64,000 nucleotides of DNA from Coleophoma eucalyptorum (taxonomy: Eukaryota > Ascomycota > Leotiomycetes > Helotiales > Dermateaceae), in the NCBI GenBank assembly GCA_026120035.1, contig JALRME010000050.1:1-64000 (forward strand). Direction: 5' to 3'. The notes under the pieces were generated by a model. It did not search any database and was not told the origin of the DNA. It saw nothing but the letters and a program-made list of their open reading frames with translations. The first letter of the stretch is position 1. Every line of letters begins with the position of its first letter. A program made the translations under genes and the position numbers. Shown here piece by piece: positions 22,297-33,396 of this stretch.

Positions 22297-24105
22297 CTAC
22301 GTAGAGTCTATTGATTGAATAGGGTAGTCCGTGCTGAGCCTTGACAAAGTTTTGGTTTGCGAGAACTCGAGGCTGTGAAAAACCGCGTGTTCCCCCACCC
22401 TGTCGAGGTTCTTTGAAGTATGATCTAGGCTTTCAATAATTTTAATAAGTTGGGTGACGTATGTTGAAAGCCTCAGCCGTAGGGCGTCGGGTAAACGGAG
22501 ATAATCTTCTCCACCCAAAAGGGTTGCTGCGATTGACTTTATTTTGGAGACCTGGTCAAGCATCAGTATGCATCAACCCGTTTTCTCATGAAAATTATGA
22601 GAAATGAGTACCTTCATTAACTTACCAATAAGCTGCCACAGCACAGCAATGCCTCGTGGGAAGTAAGGCTCAAACATTCCAATAGCTCTTCTGCTATGAT
22701 AGCTCGTAACTCCCACAATCCAAGCCTGGCGTCAACGATTTCTGGCTCCAGAGGAAAGCTCTCTGGATCTGCCTCATAAAGAGAAATACTCTGCTCAGCT
22801 AGACAGCTCTGGATATATAGGCTGTTGATAAAGATGTTACCTCTGATAACGGCGAGTTGTCGGTTTGTAACGGAGTCATCTTCTAGCGACCGATCTTGCA
22901 TTTGTAAATGAGGTGGTAGTGCTTTCATCGTTTTTTTGACCTCTCTGTAGATAGAATTCAAATCCTTTAATGACAACCCGGGGGGCGCATTGACCGGTAC
23001 GACTCCTGTTGATAATATGGGGGTCACCGAGAGACAAACTCTGACGAGGCCGATGAATCCAGATAGAACTAATGGCTCATTAGGAGCTTGATTTTCAGGA
23101 GCATCATCAGATATTTCTTCGGGAATAAGAAATTTCCAATCTGTTAACACAGGATCGCAAATAAGTATCGTCCGAGGACTAGCTGATATCAAACGTTCGT
23201 GGCTATCGCAGAGATTATGTGAGTTTTCAAGCTATAAGAGTAAACCTAGGCGGGATTGTACGCTTACAGGGAATTAATGGTGTAGAGCCAGAAAGTCCTC
23301 TTACGAATCTGACATTCAAGAGGTGGCAGAGTATGGTAGCTTTCACGTTCTCCAATACCGAGCTCACGGCATCTCAGGGCTCCTTCGTTACTGATGTTCC
23401 AACCTTCTAGGGTCATGGATACACATTGGTATGCCATAGCCATGAGTCCGAAGCTGACGCAACTGTCAACATCAACAATGTCCGATTTTAACCGGCTGAG
23501 TGTGAAAAGTTTGGTTATTCGTAAGATCATACTGTGGCTGTCAATTGCAAAGTCCTCAAATCTTCTAGGCATGTATCCGATGGCGAAGGCACATATAGAG
23601 AGACAGAGGCGGAAAAACCCAGGTTCTGGATTTGTATAGTTCTGCTGGAGCTTCTGCAAAAACGTAGGGCGATGGATAAGCGGAGCAATGGGATAGGTAA
23701 GATTGAGGAAGGAATTTATGACGAAGGAAAACGCCTCGGAAGACATAAGATCCTCAAAGGTGAAGGAATGGGTATTTATTATAGAAATGATTCCTGGTTC
23801 TGGATGTTGCGACTGCCCTAGCCGAATAGCGGCATTCTGACGCCCCCGCCGTTTTGTGACTCCAGCGAAGGTGCAACGTAGACCATCGGCTTTACATCTC
23901 CCACAGGATGCCTGACCTTCTTGAATCGGACACTACGGATTTGTCAGTAATGATATGAGAGACCGCCAATGAATACCACACTGTGCGCGGTGTGAATCAA
24001 GGACAAGAGAAATGAAAGTATTTCAGGCCCGACCTTAACCTTTCTCGTCCGACATAAGTCGCAGGCCTTTCTTGAGAGCAGTACACCTTTCCTAGATGAT
24101 GACAT
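22297..24105 (-). CDS. Zn2Cys6 transcription factor with fungal middle-homology domain
   Basis: Four exons on the minus strand: 24105-24034, 23932-23268, 23202-22626 and 22551-22297; 522 residues. The binuclear zinc cluster is split by intron 1: exon 1 ends in ACDLCRTRKVK and exon 2 opens with CPIQEGQASCGRCKADGLRC, which together give C-x2-C-x6-C-x8-C-x2-C-x6-C (Cys15, 18, 25, 34, 37, 44). The middle-homology region follows (AYCxS-type motifs, FxxHPTF-like IHRPTFLQK, MAMAYQCVSMTLEGWN, RTFWLYTINSL). It lies next to the sugar porter and the GH3 gene, so it is the likely pathway regulator, probably acting on the CGG pairs in their shared promoter. The donor after exon 1 (GTCGGG) is weak, but the Cys spacing it restores is convincing. 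Confidence 0.85.
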
Positions 24106-25605
24106 CCCACAAAATCGATCACAGCTGAGAGGCTCTGTTTCTCTTTACCTCCTAGGAAGATGAAGTTGGCATTGAATGTTACTAGCGCTACTGTAGGTTG
24201 GCCTTGACTTGAGACAGCTTGCGAACACTGGCCACTGCGCTAGTTGCAAACACGTGATGCACAATCCGGAGGCAAGTGGAGCACCCGGAGTATGATGAGA
24301 CGGGGAACATAGAAACCATGGTTTCCACCAGGTCCCTTCATATCAGCAAGTGACACCACTAAAAGAAAAGTTGAAAGCTTTAGAAGGTGCTCCTCTTTAG
24401 CAAGTATCATATAAGCGACCACAAAATGTCGGTTAATTTTGAGTTGACTACTTGATCGAAACTGCGGATACCGTTCTCCGCGGCAGCCACCTGGTGCCAA
24501 GCAATGACATTGTACCCATTTCGCCCTTTTCATACCTCTCCAGCTTCCACAATGGTTTGGTCTCGATCGACAAATATGCCACAAATATGCCACATTCGCT
24601 TAAATTTGTGTCACACCATTGACAAGATAGGCTCTCTTACTGTAGCCCAGTTTTTCTTACATTATTCGTCATATTACCTAGGACTGCAGACAGTCGATGT
24701 CAGATATCTATCCAAGTCGATCATGATCAGGTCACTTGACAATTGTGAGGCTCTATTTGGAATACTCATTCTGTCCTTTGTAAGTGGTAACGAAACACGG
24801 CCACCAAAGCAACGATGTAGCTCTGGACGGCGGATAAGCTGTTGGGGCAGCAGGCTTCTGTAACTTGTACTTCATATTAAGATTATAAAACGTAATTTAT
24901 GATTCTACAACCTGAGGATCAATGTCCATGCAATTCGAATGCTGATACATCCGCGCTGCAAAGCTTTGTGGAAGTGCATGTGTACGTCGTAGGCCCTGCC
25001 CTTAATCCTATACTACTATTAGCGAAGAAAACTGCATGCGCAAGGAGGGATATACACATTCACTCCTGGGATCTAAGTTTAACTAAAGGAACAATTTTGG
25101 TATCATTATAATACTTCCTTCATATTACCCACCAAGAATTATTTTAAGATTGTCAGAAGTACGCTAGAATGTACTATTTCTTAATTTCTCCAAGTCTGTA
25201 TACTTGGAATAGGGTCTCATGCTAGCAAGACTGGACCTAACAGACTCAACCCTTACGGCGGCCACTTATAAGAGCATAATCCACGAAGAAACTAACCATA
25301 TGGCTAATCAAGAGATTAATCAGCTGATGGCGGACAATGCGGGGTAGGTAGACGCCTCGTTCGGTTATGGGGTCTGGGGCGGACCTGGGGTACGGCTACT
25401 GCGGGGAGTATCGTAGCATTCTGTTGCTGCATATCTCTTCGTTGTACTTATGGTACCTTACCTCACCTCACTTTATCTACTTTAGTTTGCTACCCACTGC
25501 AAATTACATTTCACTATCCACCTCCAATAATTCCGAAATATAGATCTGCCTTCCTACCCAGCCGTCGCGTGTACACCTCCATGGATTGATTATATATGTA
25601 ATGCA
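24106..25605. other. Gene-free stretch, 1.5 kb
   Basis: Open frames here (24240-24593 minus; 24504-24863 plus; a 42-codon frame near 25217-25345) show no domain or splice support. No repeat of note. It includes the promoter regions of two Zn2Cys6 genes that point away from each other. Confidence 0.4.
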
Positions 25606-28474
25606 ATGTCTGAGCTACAGAGCGGCCACCCTTCCGATCTGGTCCATTTCGAAACGTGGACCATCAACGACAATTTTCCATCAGATGCAAGAACTAGGTG
25701 CGCTGCTTCCCTTACCTGTCCATCTTACCTCTCGGACTAATATGAGAGTATTCCAGACGAAAACCCAACGCCTGTCTTACCTGCAAGCAAAGAAAAGTCC
25801 GATGTATGGCGCTTATCCGCTGCAGCTCTGCTTTGCTCTGCTTTGCTCTGCTTTGCTCTGCTTTGCTCTGCTTTGACGGAAGGGGCTAATATGCCTAACT
25901 AGGTGACACCGACTCATCCACATGTTCTCAGTGCCGAAAGTTGAAGCTGCAATGTCGCCGCCCGTCACGTCAAAAACGAGCACTCCAAGCTACGACTCAA
26001 TCAAATATCCGCCCTTCGTTGTCCGAAGCTCATCCCTCTAGTGAGCCAGATATGTATGGTTTGAAGCAATCCTCGAGGCAGGACAGTTTGTGGAGATGCT
26101 AACGAGACTCTACGGCTCAGAGCGGCAAATCCATCTATATCTGAACTTGCTATGCATATAGACTTGATTCCAGCCGAACCAGTTTCAGATCTCGCGATGG
26201 GCAATATTCTTTCATCCACCTCAAAGTCAAGTCGCAATTATGAGCCGGATAACCCCGAGAGTTGGACGGAACCCGCATCAGCATTCCATGAAGAGCCAAT
26301 TCTGCAGACTGAGTGTGACGACCTTTGGTTTTCGGTGCTGGAATCCGAGTTTGCATTGTACCAGCCGCAGAGCGCTCTCCGAACCCCTGAAGATTCACCC
26401 GACTCTACCTTTAATGATATAGAAACCCACCAGTCTACTGGAGATGTGGCTGGATGGCAGCCTTCTAATGAAATTGAGTCAATATCTCACACAATGAACC
26501 AAGGTGCCAGTGGACGTGAATCATATTTAGGTATGGGCTTTGTCTATCAAATCTCTAGAAACTTGCTGAAAATCCAGGCCCTTCGCTCATTTTCATGCCG
26601 GGTGCTCAGGTCGGCGATATTCTGAGTAAATCTAGTATCGCCCCACACCATACTACGCAAAAGCTAGTTAATTTTCTTCAGACATGGGATCCGGAGTCAC
26701 AGGCACAGAAGCACCTCTTGTCTTGTCGTTATAATGGTGATGTACTTCCAAACTTCGAAGAGGCCCTCTCTTATGTTGAAGGTATGTTCATGACTAAGAC
26801 GTCTACACTGTAGTTCATTAATACTCACATGAAGCACAAAGCCTATTTTAAGCACATCCAATGGTAGTATTTTTATCGTGCTTGAGTAATGGATTATCTT
26901 GCTAACGTTGTAAGCATATTTCCTATCGTCGACTATCCATCATTTATGGAACGTTTTAAGCAAACGTATCCACCAAACGAAACATTCCATGACCCTTCAT
27001 GGACCTCTCTTGTCAATGCAATACTTGCGGTAGGCAGTCGGACGCTGTCACACAACAACGGTGGGACCGCAATAAACGACTCCCAATCATGTGGATTACT
27101 ATTCAACGCGATTTCATTCTTGCCAGCACTTGTAATTAACTCACTGGATCTAGTTGGTGTCCAGGCCCTTGTAGTCATAGTGAGTTTTATTCCCGCTATG
27201 ATGAAAAAGACATTTTGCCACTGACAATCTCATTCACTCAGCATATCTTTCTCATTTCATCAGCAACACCCCATTGCGGTTATATGATACTTTCAATTGC
27301 GATACGAATGGCACAAGGTGAAGGTTTGCATATTCAACCCTCCAGATCTTGGGTGTTATGTGGAGACAAAATTAGAGAACGTAGCCTTCTGTTTTGGAGT
27401 TTGTTCTGTTTTGACATTGGTAATATGACCTTTCTTTCCCTTATACCCTTCTTGTACTGCCTTTCATTGTTTTAATCTAAATTTTACAATATTACCCAAA
27501 ATGAATATGGGACTTGTCTACGCCTTTCTTTTAGGGAGCTCAGACTAACAATAGACAGCTATGTCCTACCACGCCGGTAGACCCCTTCAAATTTCCTTGT
27601 CTGACATCACTGTTCCCTTGCCGCACACGTTCAAGGGAAACTGGTCGATGCAAAGTCCCTATTCAAACCGCTCACAGACTGGTTGCGACTTAGAAGATGA
27701 AGAAGACTTACATCGACTTTTTCTAATGTTGATCAAAACCTGCAAGGTTCTAAACAGGATCTACCAATGGACACGCAGAGATCCACATGATAGTTGTCTG
27801 CCTGCTGATGCTTTGAAATTAGATGCAGAAGTGAGTTTGATCTAATAAATCTATGTCGGAATCGTTACGCTGATGAATCTAGTTGTCTGCCATAAATGAC
27901 TCGATCCCGGCTGATTGGCAGTTCTGTAATGGATCTGCTCCTAAAAATCTTGATCGACCTGCGTCGGCATTATTACCCTCTTTGGTCCAAGTCCATTGCC
28001 ACATTCTCAATGGACGATGGGTCATATATACACGTCTCGACTTGCTTGGGCGAACGCCTGACCAAATATCTTTTGAAAAGGTCATTTCAAAGGGTTATGG
28101 GTCTGCTTTAATGGCCATCCAACTCATCCAGGCCTTACCTGTTGCAAAGATGCTCAGTGTATGGTAGGTATCTAGACCTTTGACTCCTACAAATGTCTAT
28201 ATTATTAGCAAACTAATGGACAAATAGGTTATTCAACCCATATGCGGTTAGTGCTTTCTGGGTGCTGTTCACTGCCTTAATGCACCATCCGGATATAGCA
28301 ACAGGGAACGAGTATCTTGAGCTCATGTCTAGCGTTGTTGAGAACACTGTGGTCGACGTTTCCTTGGACTCATTGCTTTCGAACAAAAACCTTACCCAGT
28401 TCATGATGTTATACTGCCGTGTCGCGAGGCTAGAGCAGAGGCGTATCAGATCGGTTTCTAGCTTAAGAAGCTAG
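25606..28474 (+). CDS. Zn2Cys6 transcription factor, ten exons
   Basis: Exons: 25606-25697, 25757-25803, 25903-26053, 26121-26530, 26578-26781, 26887-27179, 27242-27419, 27559-27830, 27883-28163 and 28228-28474; 724 residues. The first two exons are short and easily missed. The zinc cluster spans exons 2 and 3: ACLTCKQRKVRC and DTDSSTCSQCRKLKLQC give C-x2-C-x6-C-x6-C-x2-C-x6-C (Cys37, 40, 47, 54, 57, 64), with the third Cys codon itself split by intron 2. The middle-homology region includes FPIVDYPSFMERF, MILSIAIRMAQGEGLHI, and DIAMSYHAGRPLQISLSDI across a splice. It sits at the left edge of the catabolic-type cluster (28.9-44.5 kb) and is its most likely regulator. Intron 2 carries a tandem repeat. 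Confidence 0.82.
25826..25875 (+). repeat. Five tandem copies of a 10-base unit inside an intron
   Basis: CTCTGCTTTG is repeated five times without a mismatch within intron 2 (25804-25902) of the Zn2Cys6 gene. The repeat makes up half of the intron, between the donor GTATGG and the branch site CTAAC. Length variation here would not alter the protein unless it disturbs splicing. Confidence 0.9.
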
Positions 28475-28886
28475 AGTGAGACTACATGGGCGTATCCAAA
28501 TGGATTCACGGGGGCGAAACCTTTGACCCAGAGCCCGCTGAGTAGAATGCCTCTCGCCTGTTTTCTGGGCTGGAAACGACCGTGCAATTTATTGTATGTC
28601 AGATCGACAACAAAATCTACTTGGGCTTTGACTATTGAGATCTATTAGATTGATCTTACTTCATAGGTTTTCTGCCTACTAAACATTGTCGACTTATCAA
28701 TAAACGCGTTGCTTAGGTATCGGGATCACTTCTGATTCAGAAACTCCTATCTTCACTCAAAGCCCCGTGATTCTTCGATGATAGAAGATGCAATAGGCAT
28801 TCAAAAAATCCACCCTACTGCAGCCAAGATATGGGACTAGTTGGTATGAAGGCAGAAAGAAAGTGCTGGAATTCGTTCTTTTGATT
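28475..28886. other. Intergenic stretch, convergent 3' ends
   Basis: Between the Zn2Cys6 gene and the first short-chain dehydrogenase. No feature seen. Confidence 0.4.
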
Positions 28887-29731
28887 CTATTTGTCATATG
28901 ATGCAGTCTTTTCTCCTGCCGTCCATGAACCATCAATTACTTGTACAGTACCAGAAATATACATGGACTCGTCTGATAAAAGAAATGCCAACAGACATGC
29001 CATTTCTACAGGCTGGGCTGAACGATTCAGTGGAATGTGACCAACAGGGAGCTCGCTTAATCCCAAGCCGGGAAGAATACTTCGGCTCATGTCTGTGTCA
29101 AAAACACCACTACATTACCTTGGTCAGTAAACTGAAAATGCCAGAGGGGCTTCAGGCAAAGAACTTACGGACAAATAGCATTGACCCTGATCTTTCTCGG
29201 TGCAAATTCAAGTGCTGCTGCCTTTGAAAGTCCGACGACACCATGTTTTGCAGCACAATACGCAGCTTGTGTTGCGAGTCCAATAATGCCTGCAATACTC
29301 GAAACATTTGCGATGGAGCCGCCGTCATTCATGTTGCAAAGTTGAGCCCGCAGACAGTTCATGGTGCCTGTCAGATTAACCCGGATGACACGCTCCCAGT
29401 CCGTGTCCATTTGAATCTCTGTCAACAGCTGGACTCCTTGTCCCTTGCCAACACAACCAGCAATATTTGCAGCACCATCAAGCTTTCCCCATACATCGAC
29501 GGTCTTTGAAACCCATTCATCCACTTGAGCCTCGTCACCAACGTCAACAACTGTGGCCATGACCTGTCCGCCCTTGCTTTTAATTTCTTCAGCAATCTGT
29601 AACAGACGTGTTTCTTGTATGTCCGCAATAGAAACCTTTGCTCCTCTAGATGCAAACAGTTTTGCTGTTGCCGCTCCCATCCCAGATGCTGCACCTGTGA
29701 TAGTGATAACTTTATTGTCGAGGCGAGACAT
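28887..29731 (-). CDS. Short-chain dehydrogenase/reductase, cluster SDR 1
   Basis: Two exons (29731-29169 and 29109-28887; 59-base intron) give 261 residues, the usual classical SDR length. The cofactor motif is TGAASGMG (residues 13-20), followed by NIAG, catalytic Ser near 144-145, and Tyr158 and Lys162 in YCAAKHG. The splice restores the typical ICPG...DTDM stretch and the C-terminal SGTVQVIDGSW. Asp after the second strand (VSIADIQ) suggests NAD(H) preference, as an acidic residue there usually disfavours NADP. It oxidises or reduces an alcohol/ketone; the substrate is unknown. First of three SDR genes in this cluster. Confidence 0.88.
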
Positions 29732-30256
29732 GATGAGGGATTGAACAAGGAAGATACTTTTTACTCAATGTATGATTGGGCGTCAATATGGAGCTTGTTT
29801 AAGTAATCTGCAACAAGGAGCGGAGAGGTTGTTAGCAATGGCTCCTGTAAAGTACATCTTTAAAGGTTATGCGCCTAGGTAAAGATCCTACGTAATATGA
29901 TAGATAGGGAGTAGAGATGCAAAGTACTGTCGAGTCGGCTCGATGTTTATGGCAAATATCCGAAGTCGCTAAACCTTTCTAGGTAATTTTCCGTATTGGA
30001 ATCCAAATACTGGTAGTTGGCACATTTCGAGTAATGCGGGGTTAGATGGATCAAACAGCAGAGCAAAGCTTGCTGCCATTAGTCTGTGTGTGTGTGTGCG
30101 AATAAACATTTTCGAATGTTTTAACCGCTAATTTGACAGCCCTTTCCGTCCAAAACCCTGACGTATCATGATGTCCTTATATGCGATGAATGCCATTTGA
30201 TAAAGGATATCTTGCAAAGACCTACATCCCTCTAAATTCAACACCATAATTTTACC
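29732..30256. other. Intergenic promoter region with GT microsatellite
   Basis: Divergent starts at 29731 and 30257. Contains a short GT repeat near 30084-30099. No clear operator found. Confidence 0.4.
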
Positions 30257-32060
30257 ATGGTGATGAAATTCTGCTTTGCTCTCGCAGGCGCTATTGTGAC
30301 CTTGGTGACGGTTCACGCCAAAGATCAAATAGTGCTGACGGAACCTTCGTCCTGCGTAGGTTTCTCCATGTTTCCGCGTGATGTAAAAACTCAGCTAAAT
30401 CAAAATAGTGTAGAGCCCTTGCACTAAGTGGGCTTGAAGAGAAGTTACTATATCCAGACGACGAAGCGTTCGAAAATCGAATCAGTACCTATTTTTCGGA
30501 AAAGGCTCGATATCCTTCGCATTGCATTCTTCTACCTCTGAGTGCAGAAGATATTTCGCTCGCTATAAAGACACTGGCTGAAGCCAATAAAACCGAGCCC
30601 TGCCAGTTTGCAATCCGCGGCAATGGTCATACCACGAATCCACACTTCGCCAACATTGAGAACGGCGTCACCATTGATCTTGTTTTTATGAATACCACAA
30701 CGTACGATCCTCACCGCAACATTGCTTCCGTACTACCTGGAGCTACCTGGGGCAGTGTATATCAAACTCTTGATCGTCTTGAGGTTATGGTTGCTGGTGG
30801 TCGCTCATTCTCTGTTGGTGTCAGTGGACTAGTACTCGGAGGCGGTAATTCTTTCTATTCGCCACGAGTAGGCATGGTCTGCGATGGCGTAGTTCAATTT
30901 GAAGTCGTCCTCGCCAGCGGAGAAATAGTCTACGCGAACATAAACCAACATCCAGATCTCTTCCAAGTTCTCAAGGGAGGAACGAGTAACTTTGGCGTTG
31001 TCACTCGTTTGGATTTAGCAGCATTTCCAAACACCAACCTCTGGGGCGGGCTAGTAAAATACCCTAATGACACAGCTCCTCAAGTACTTCGGGCCTTGGA
31101 AAAGTGGCCAAGCAAACTCTATGGTGATCGATACGCATCAGTCATCATTTTCTGTACATATTCGTCAGCTCAAGATATTACCGTGTTTACGAACTCGTAT
31201 GAATATACGAAGCCAGTCGTAAGGCCGCTAATCTTCGACGACTTCCTCGCACTCCCAAATAACATCTCCGATACGATGCGTATCACAAACATGACTGACT
31301 TAGTCTATGAACTCGAACAGCCAGAGCACTATCGGTCAGTTTTGCAATTTAGAATAATCACTTCCTCCTGTTAATACATATACAGAATTAGATATTATAC
31401 TCTTACGTTTAACAACGACTTGCGCGTCTTAGAGAAGACTAATGAGCTATTTCATGTCATGGTTGAAGCCATCAAAGCCAAGGTTACCGTGGATTACGAA
31501 GTACACTACCTTTTCCAACCGCTTCCTAAGCTATATGCCCAGAAGAGCGTACAGAAAGGTGGCAACATCCTTGGCTTGGATCAAACCAGTGAGGATCTAG
31601 TCTGTAAGCTTATCTCTTAGCTGAGCTCTTAGCGAGCTCGCCGCTAATGCTGGCCTTCCGCAGTATGCCTCATCTACATCGCTTGGGTTGGCCAGGAAAA
31701 CGACAATCTCTTTGAAGGAAAGGGTATCTGGTTAAAAGATCGGATTCACAAGTATGCGGCTAATATTGGCGCGGACAATGAGTATCTGTATCTCGACTAC
31801 GCCGACGAAACTCAAGATCCACTGGGAAGTTACGGTCATGATAACATCGCAAAGATGCGTGCTGCTGCTAGGAAGTATGACCCTATGGGTATGTTTCAGA
31901 AAATGGTGCCAGGGGGCTTCAAGCTGTCAAAAGTACGTCATTCAGATCATAACCCGATTTATTCTCCTCCTTTTTAGGATATTATTGATCGTTGACTCTG
32001 GCAATGCAGGTTACAAAATATCCAGAATTTTTTTCTAGCAGAGATAAGGATGAGTTATGA
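30257..32060 (+). CDS. FAD-dependent oxidoreductase (berberine-bridge-type) with signal peptide and C-terminal KDEL
   Basis: Five exons: 30257-30355, 30409-31334, 31386-31603, 31664-31932 and 32010-32060; 520 residues. Exon 1 encodes a signal peptide (MVMKFCFALAGAIVTLVTVHA). The FAD domain has IRGNGHTTN with His107, the usual 8-alpha-His anchor, and VCDGVVQFEVVLASG with Cys191 at the place of the 6-S-Cys anchor, so bicovalent FAD is possible. GGTSNFGVVT and a C-terminal AARKYDPMGMFQ stretch agree with the family. The last exon is only 17 codons including stop and ends in RDKDEL-stop, an ER-retrieval signal. Such oxidases usually are secreted; here the sequence predicts a luminal ER enzyme. 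Oxidised substrate unknown. Divergent from SDR 1. Confidence 0.88.
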
Positions 32061-32339
32061 TTGGAACCATGAAAATAACAAGTATGCTTTATATGCTTGG
32101 TTTCTGGGGAGCTGTAATTGAGAACTTTAACGCTGTTAGGACATCATAACTGTAGCTGTGACACCCAAAACAGAGCAAGTGAATGGCTGTTTTGGTTCTT
32201 AGTATAATGCAATTCATGGCTTCAAAGCAAGGGATGTGAACTTAGAGCACTACGCAAACATTTCTCTTGGTGACTGGATCAAACAAATAGCTATATTAAC
32301 ATTTAAGCCATGCTAGTTGCTGTTTACGATTCATCCACT

Positions 32340-32808
32340 CTAGGAGCGATTAAGAACACCACCCATCGAAGTTAATAGATATACTATAGGCGCATCCGCA
32401 AGTAGTGCTTCCTCCTGAAAAGTCTTGCTCAGCTGTTCCATCACCGCACTCTCATTATGAATCTTCAAGGCATCGTCATCCTCGTATCTAGCATTTTCCC
32501 ATTAGGCACTTTCTCCTGCATAACCTGGATTCCAAACTTACACTTCCCATACCACAAACCTGACGGCGTCATTGATTTTCGTTTCCCGGAGGACCTCGTA
32601 GTGAATGCAATTGGCCTCGTTCTCTTGCACATGTTCGGCATGCTTGAGGAGGACCTCTAAGAGCTGTGCAATAGAAGGACAGGACTCAGTAATTGGACGA
32701 ATACAGATGAAGTCAATTCTCAATTGACAAAATTGGTATTGTGTGCGTACTTACCCTAGCTTCTTTACCCTCAACGGGCGTGAGGATAGCTGTAACTTTA
32801 GGAGCCAT
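32340..32808 (-). CDS. Antibiotic-biosynthesis-monooxygenase-like (ABM, dimeric alpha-beta barrel) small protein
   Basis: Three small exons on the minus strand (32808-32755, 32663-32542 and 32487-32340; introns 91 and 54 bases) give 107 residues, the standard size of an ABM-domain protein. Exon 1 encodes MAPKVTAILTPVEGKEAR; exon 2 contains LLKHAEHVQENEANCIHYEV and ends FVVWEV; exon 3 continues YEDDDALKIHNES, the usual edge-strand, helix and ExYxD..AL..H pattern. All junctions are in frame, the ATG is in good context, and an in-frame stop follows at 32340. ABM proteins include cofactor-free monooxygenases and heme-degrading or structural homologues, so the activity is not certain. It is divergent from the fumarylacetoacetase gene and belongs to the cluster by position. 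Confidence 0.8.
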
Positions 32809-33396
32809 GATTCAATATTTACAATATAACCAATCTAGAGTAGAAAATACGAGAAAGTAAGAGTCTTAATCAATAATTTGAAGTTACTAAATCCTCTGGG
32901 TATTAGGGGAAAACGGTCTATCGGAACAGTAGGCTGCAGTTATAGTTGTCTGTTGTCGGACCGGTCAATCTCGGAACGGATTCCCCTCCTTGCGAGACGA
33001 ACTCCAGCATCATCAAGATCACACGACTCCAATGGCCTCCGGAGTCCAATTTTGACGCATAAGACAGTTAGGCGTACTGCAGTACATACATCCAAGCGAC
33101 TACAAGCTGTTTCTCTGCCTCATTCGCGATGACCCGATGACGGCAGATTTCCTAATTTGGTTACCTCCGACGCATAACATAATCATTGAACCGTCGCAAA
33201 CTGCCCTTCAGATGGGTAAAATAGCGTCGGCAACTCAGTCAATGAAGTAATGGAGGTCTGAGCTTGACAAGTTCTTGACATTTATGTTGCTACACCCGCG
33301 AAAGTAATGGTTACTATCTAGATTGATATTGTAAATACTCTAAAAACATCATTTCTCATCGTAACGAGAATTCTTTTGGCCAATCACGCATTAATC
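32809..33396. promoter_or_regulatory. Divergent promoter, ABM gene / fumarylacetoacetase
   Basis: 588 bases between divergent starts. Two perfect 8-base palindromes centred on CCGG lie here: GACCGGTC at 32959-32966 and CTCCGGAG at 33037-33044. They could be regulator sites, as Zn2Cys6 factors bind CGG/CCG triplets, but a chance match is possible. Confidence 0.35.

Noticed and set aside
24240..24593. 117-codon open frame on the minus strand
   Set aside because: Low-information composition, no domain, overlaps an equally long frame on the other strand.
25217..25345. 42-codon frame beginning MLARLDLTDS
   Set aside because: Too short and unsupported; no homology recognised and no neighbouring exon that extends it.
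25826..25875. Tandem 10-base repeat as a CRISPR-like array
   Set aside because: No spacers, eukaryotic context, and it lies inside an intron; it is a simple minisatellite.
32457..32660. 67-codon plus-strand frame
   Set aside because: It is antisense to the spliced ABM gene, whose exon structure and domain are convincing.
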